Positions 6,156 to 6,398 of a stretch of 6,398 nt of DNA are shown here, in pieces (the first letter of the stretch is position 1; each line of letters begins with the position of its first letter). The notes beneath the pieces are model-generated. The model made no database searches. It saw only the letters and a list, made by a program, of their open reading frames with translations, and was not told the origin of the DNA. Origin of the DNA: an uncultured Lachnospiraceae bacterium (lineage in GTDB: Bacteria; Bacillota; Clostridia; Lachnospirales; Lachnospiraceae). The stretch lies in the NCBI GenBank assembly GCA_947175775.1, contig CAMWNY010000158.1, forward strand, positions 1 to 6,398, written 5' to 3'. The translations under genes and the position numbers were made by a program.

Positions 6156-6398
6156 AATTCACTCTCGTATCTTTGCGGAATTTTTCAAAATCTGAAACAC
6201 GGCGAGGATTACTCCCAAGTAAAGCCTGCCTACCATATCGGCATTCTGAATTTTTCTCCGTTTCCCGATTATCCTGAATTTTATGCCACGCATAAAATGA
6301 TGAATGTGAAAAAACACTATATTTATAATGACAACTTTACGCTGAATTTGTTAGACTTAACTCAGACAGAACTGGCAACGGACGAGACTATGCGGAAA
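6156..6398 (+). pseudogene. 5'-truncated Rpn/PD-(D/E)XK nuclease transposase-family relic (also cut by right edge)
   Basis: An open frame of 81 codons runs off the right edge. It reads like the middle part of Rpn-type recombination-promoting nuclease / putative transposase proteins, which are abundant in Lachnospiraceae. Recognisable stretches are SYLCGIFQNLKHGEDYSQV, the conserved strand HIGILNFSPFPDYPEFYAT, MMNVKKHYIYND and LLDLTQTELAT. A TAA (6153-6155) in the same frame lies directly upstream, and the first in-frame ATG comes only at about codon 47, so the N-terminal part holding the nuclease catalytic residues is missing. The preceding bases show no family resemblance in the other two frames, which argues for truncation over a single frameshift. 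The family is recognised from memory. An intact downstream remainder cannot be judged because the window ends. It is on the opposite strand to the sugar operon and unrelated to it. Confidence 0.65.

Noticed and set aside
6100..6194. Single frameshift restoring an intact start to the transposase-family frame
   Set aside because: The other two plus-strand frames upstream give Arg/Lys-rich or stop-containing peptides with no resemblance to the family's N-terminal nuclease core.

Overview
The window looks like chromosomal DNA from a Bacillota species, most likely a gut-type clostridium of the Lachnospiraceae. The grounds are strong AGGAGG-type ribosome sites, a near-consensus sigma-A promoter, a lipoprotein signal on the sugar-binding protein, a CUT1 sugar ABC transporter with no ATPase gene beside it, and protein sequences that read like Lachnospiraceae members of their families. 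The genus is not determined.

All five protein genes lie on the minus strand, so the operon reads from right to left. A promoter with an overlapping operator-like dyad (5919-5957) precedes a lipoprotein sugar-binding protein (4567-5859). Two permease genes follow (3584-4465 and 2724-3584, overlapping by one base). Then come a 620-residue cytoplasmic GH13 enzyme of the amylosucrase type (661-2523) and a PfkB-family fructokinase whose 3' part is cut off by the left edge (1-579). The junction between binding protein and first permease carries a long hairpin with no U-tract. The 200 bp between the second permease and the GH13 gene hold a terminator-like hairpin, three more dyads and a possible promoter.

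The genes make a coherent sucrose route. The ABC system imports intact sucrose. The GH13 enzyme splits it, moving glucose onto an alpha-glucan (or to water) and releasing fructose. The fructokinase phosphorylates the fructose for glycolysis. The substrate is inferred from the amylosucrase active-site residues and the neighbouring fructokinase; the binding protein alone does not reveal it. The transporter ATPase and the regulator are not in the window and are probably encoded elsewhere.

To the right of the operon (about 5958-6155) is AT-rich DNA with no gene. The last 243 bases, on the plus strand, encode the middle to C-terminal part of an Rpn/PD-(D/E)XK transposase-family protein with no start codon and an in-frame stop just upstream, so it looks like a 5'-truncated relic. 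I found no RNA gene, CRISPR array or complete insertion sequence. The most interesting points are the intracellular amylosucrase coupled to sucrose import, its acceptor-site substitution, and the RNA structures that appear to divide the operon into expression segments.
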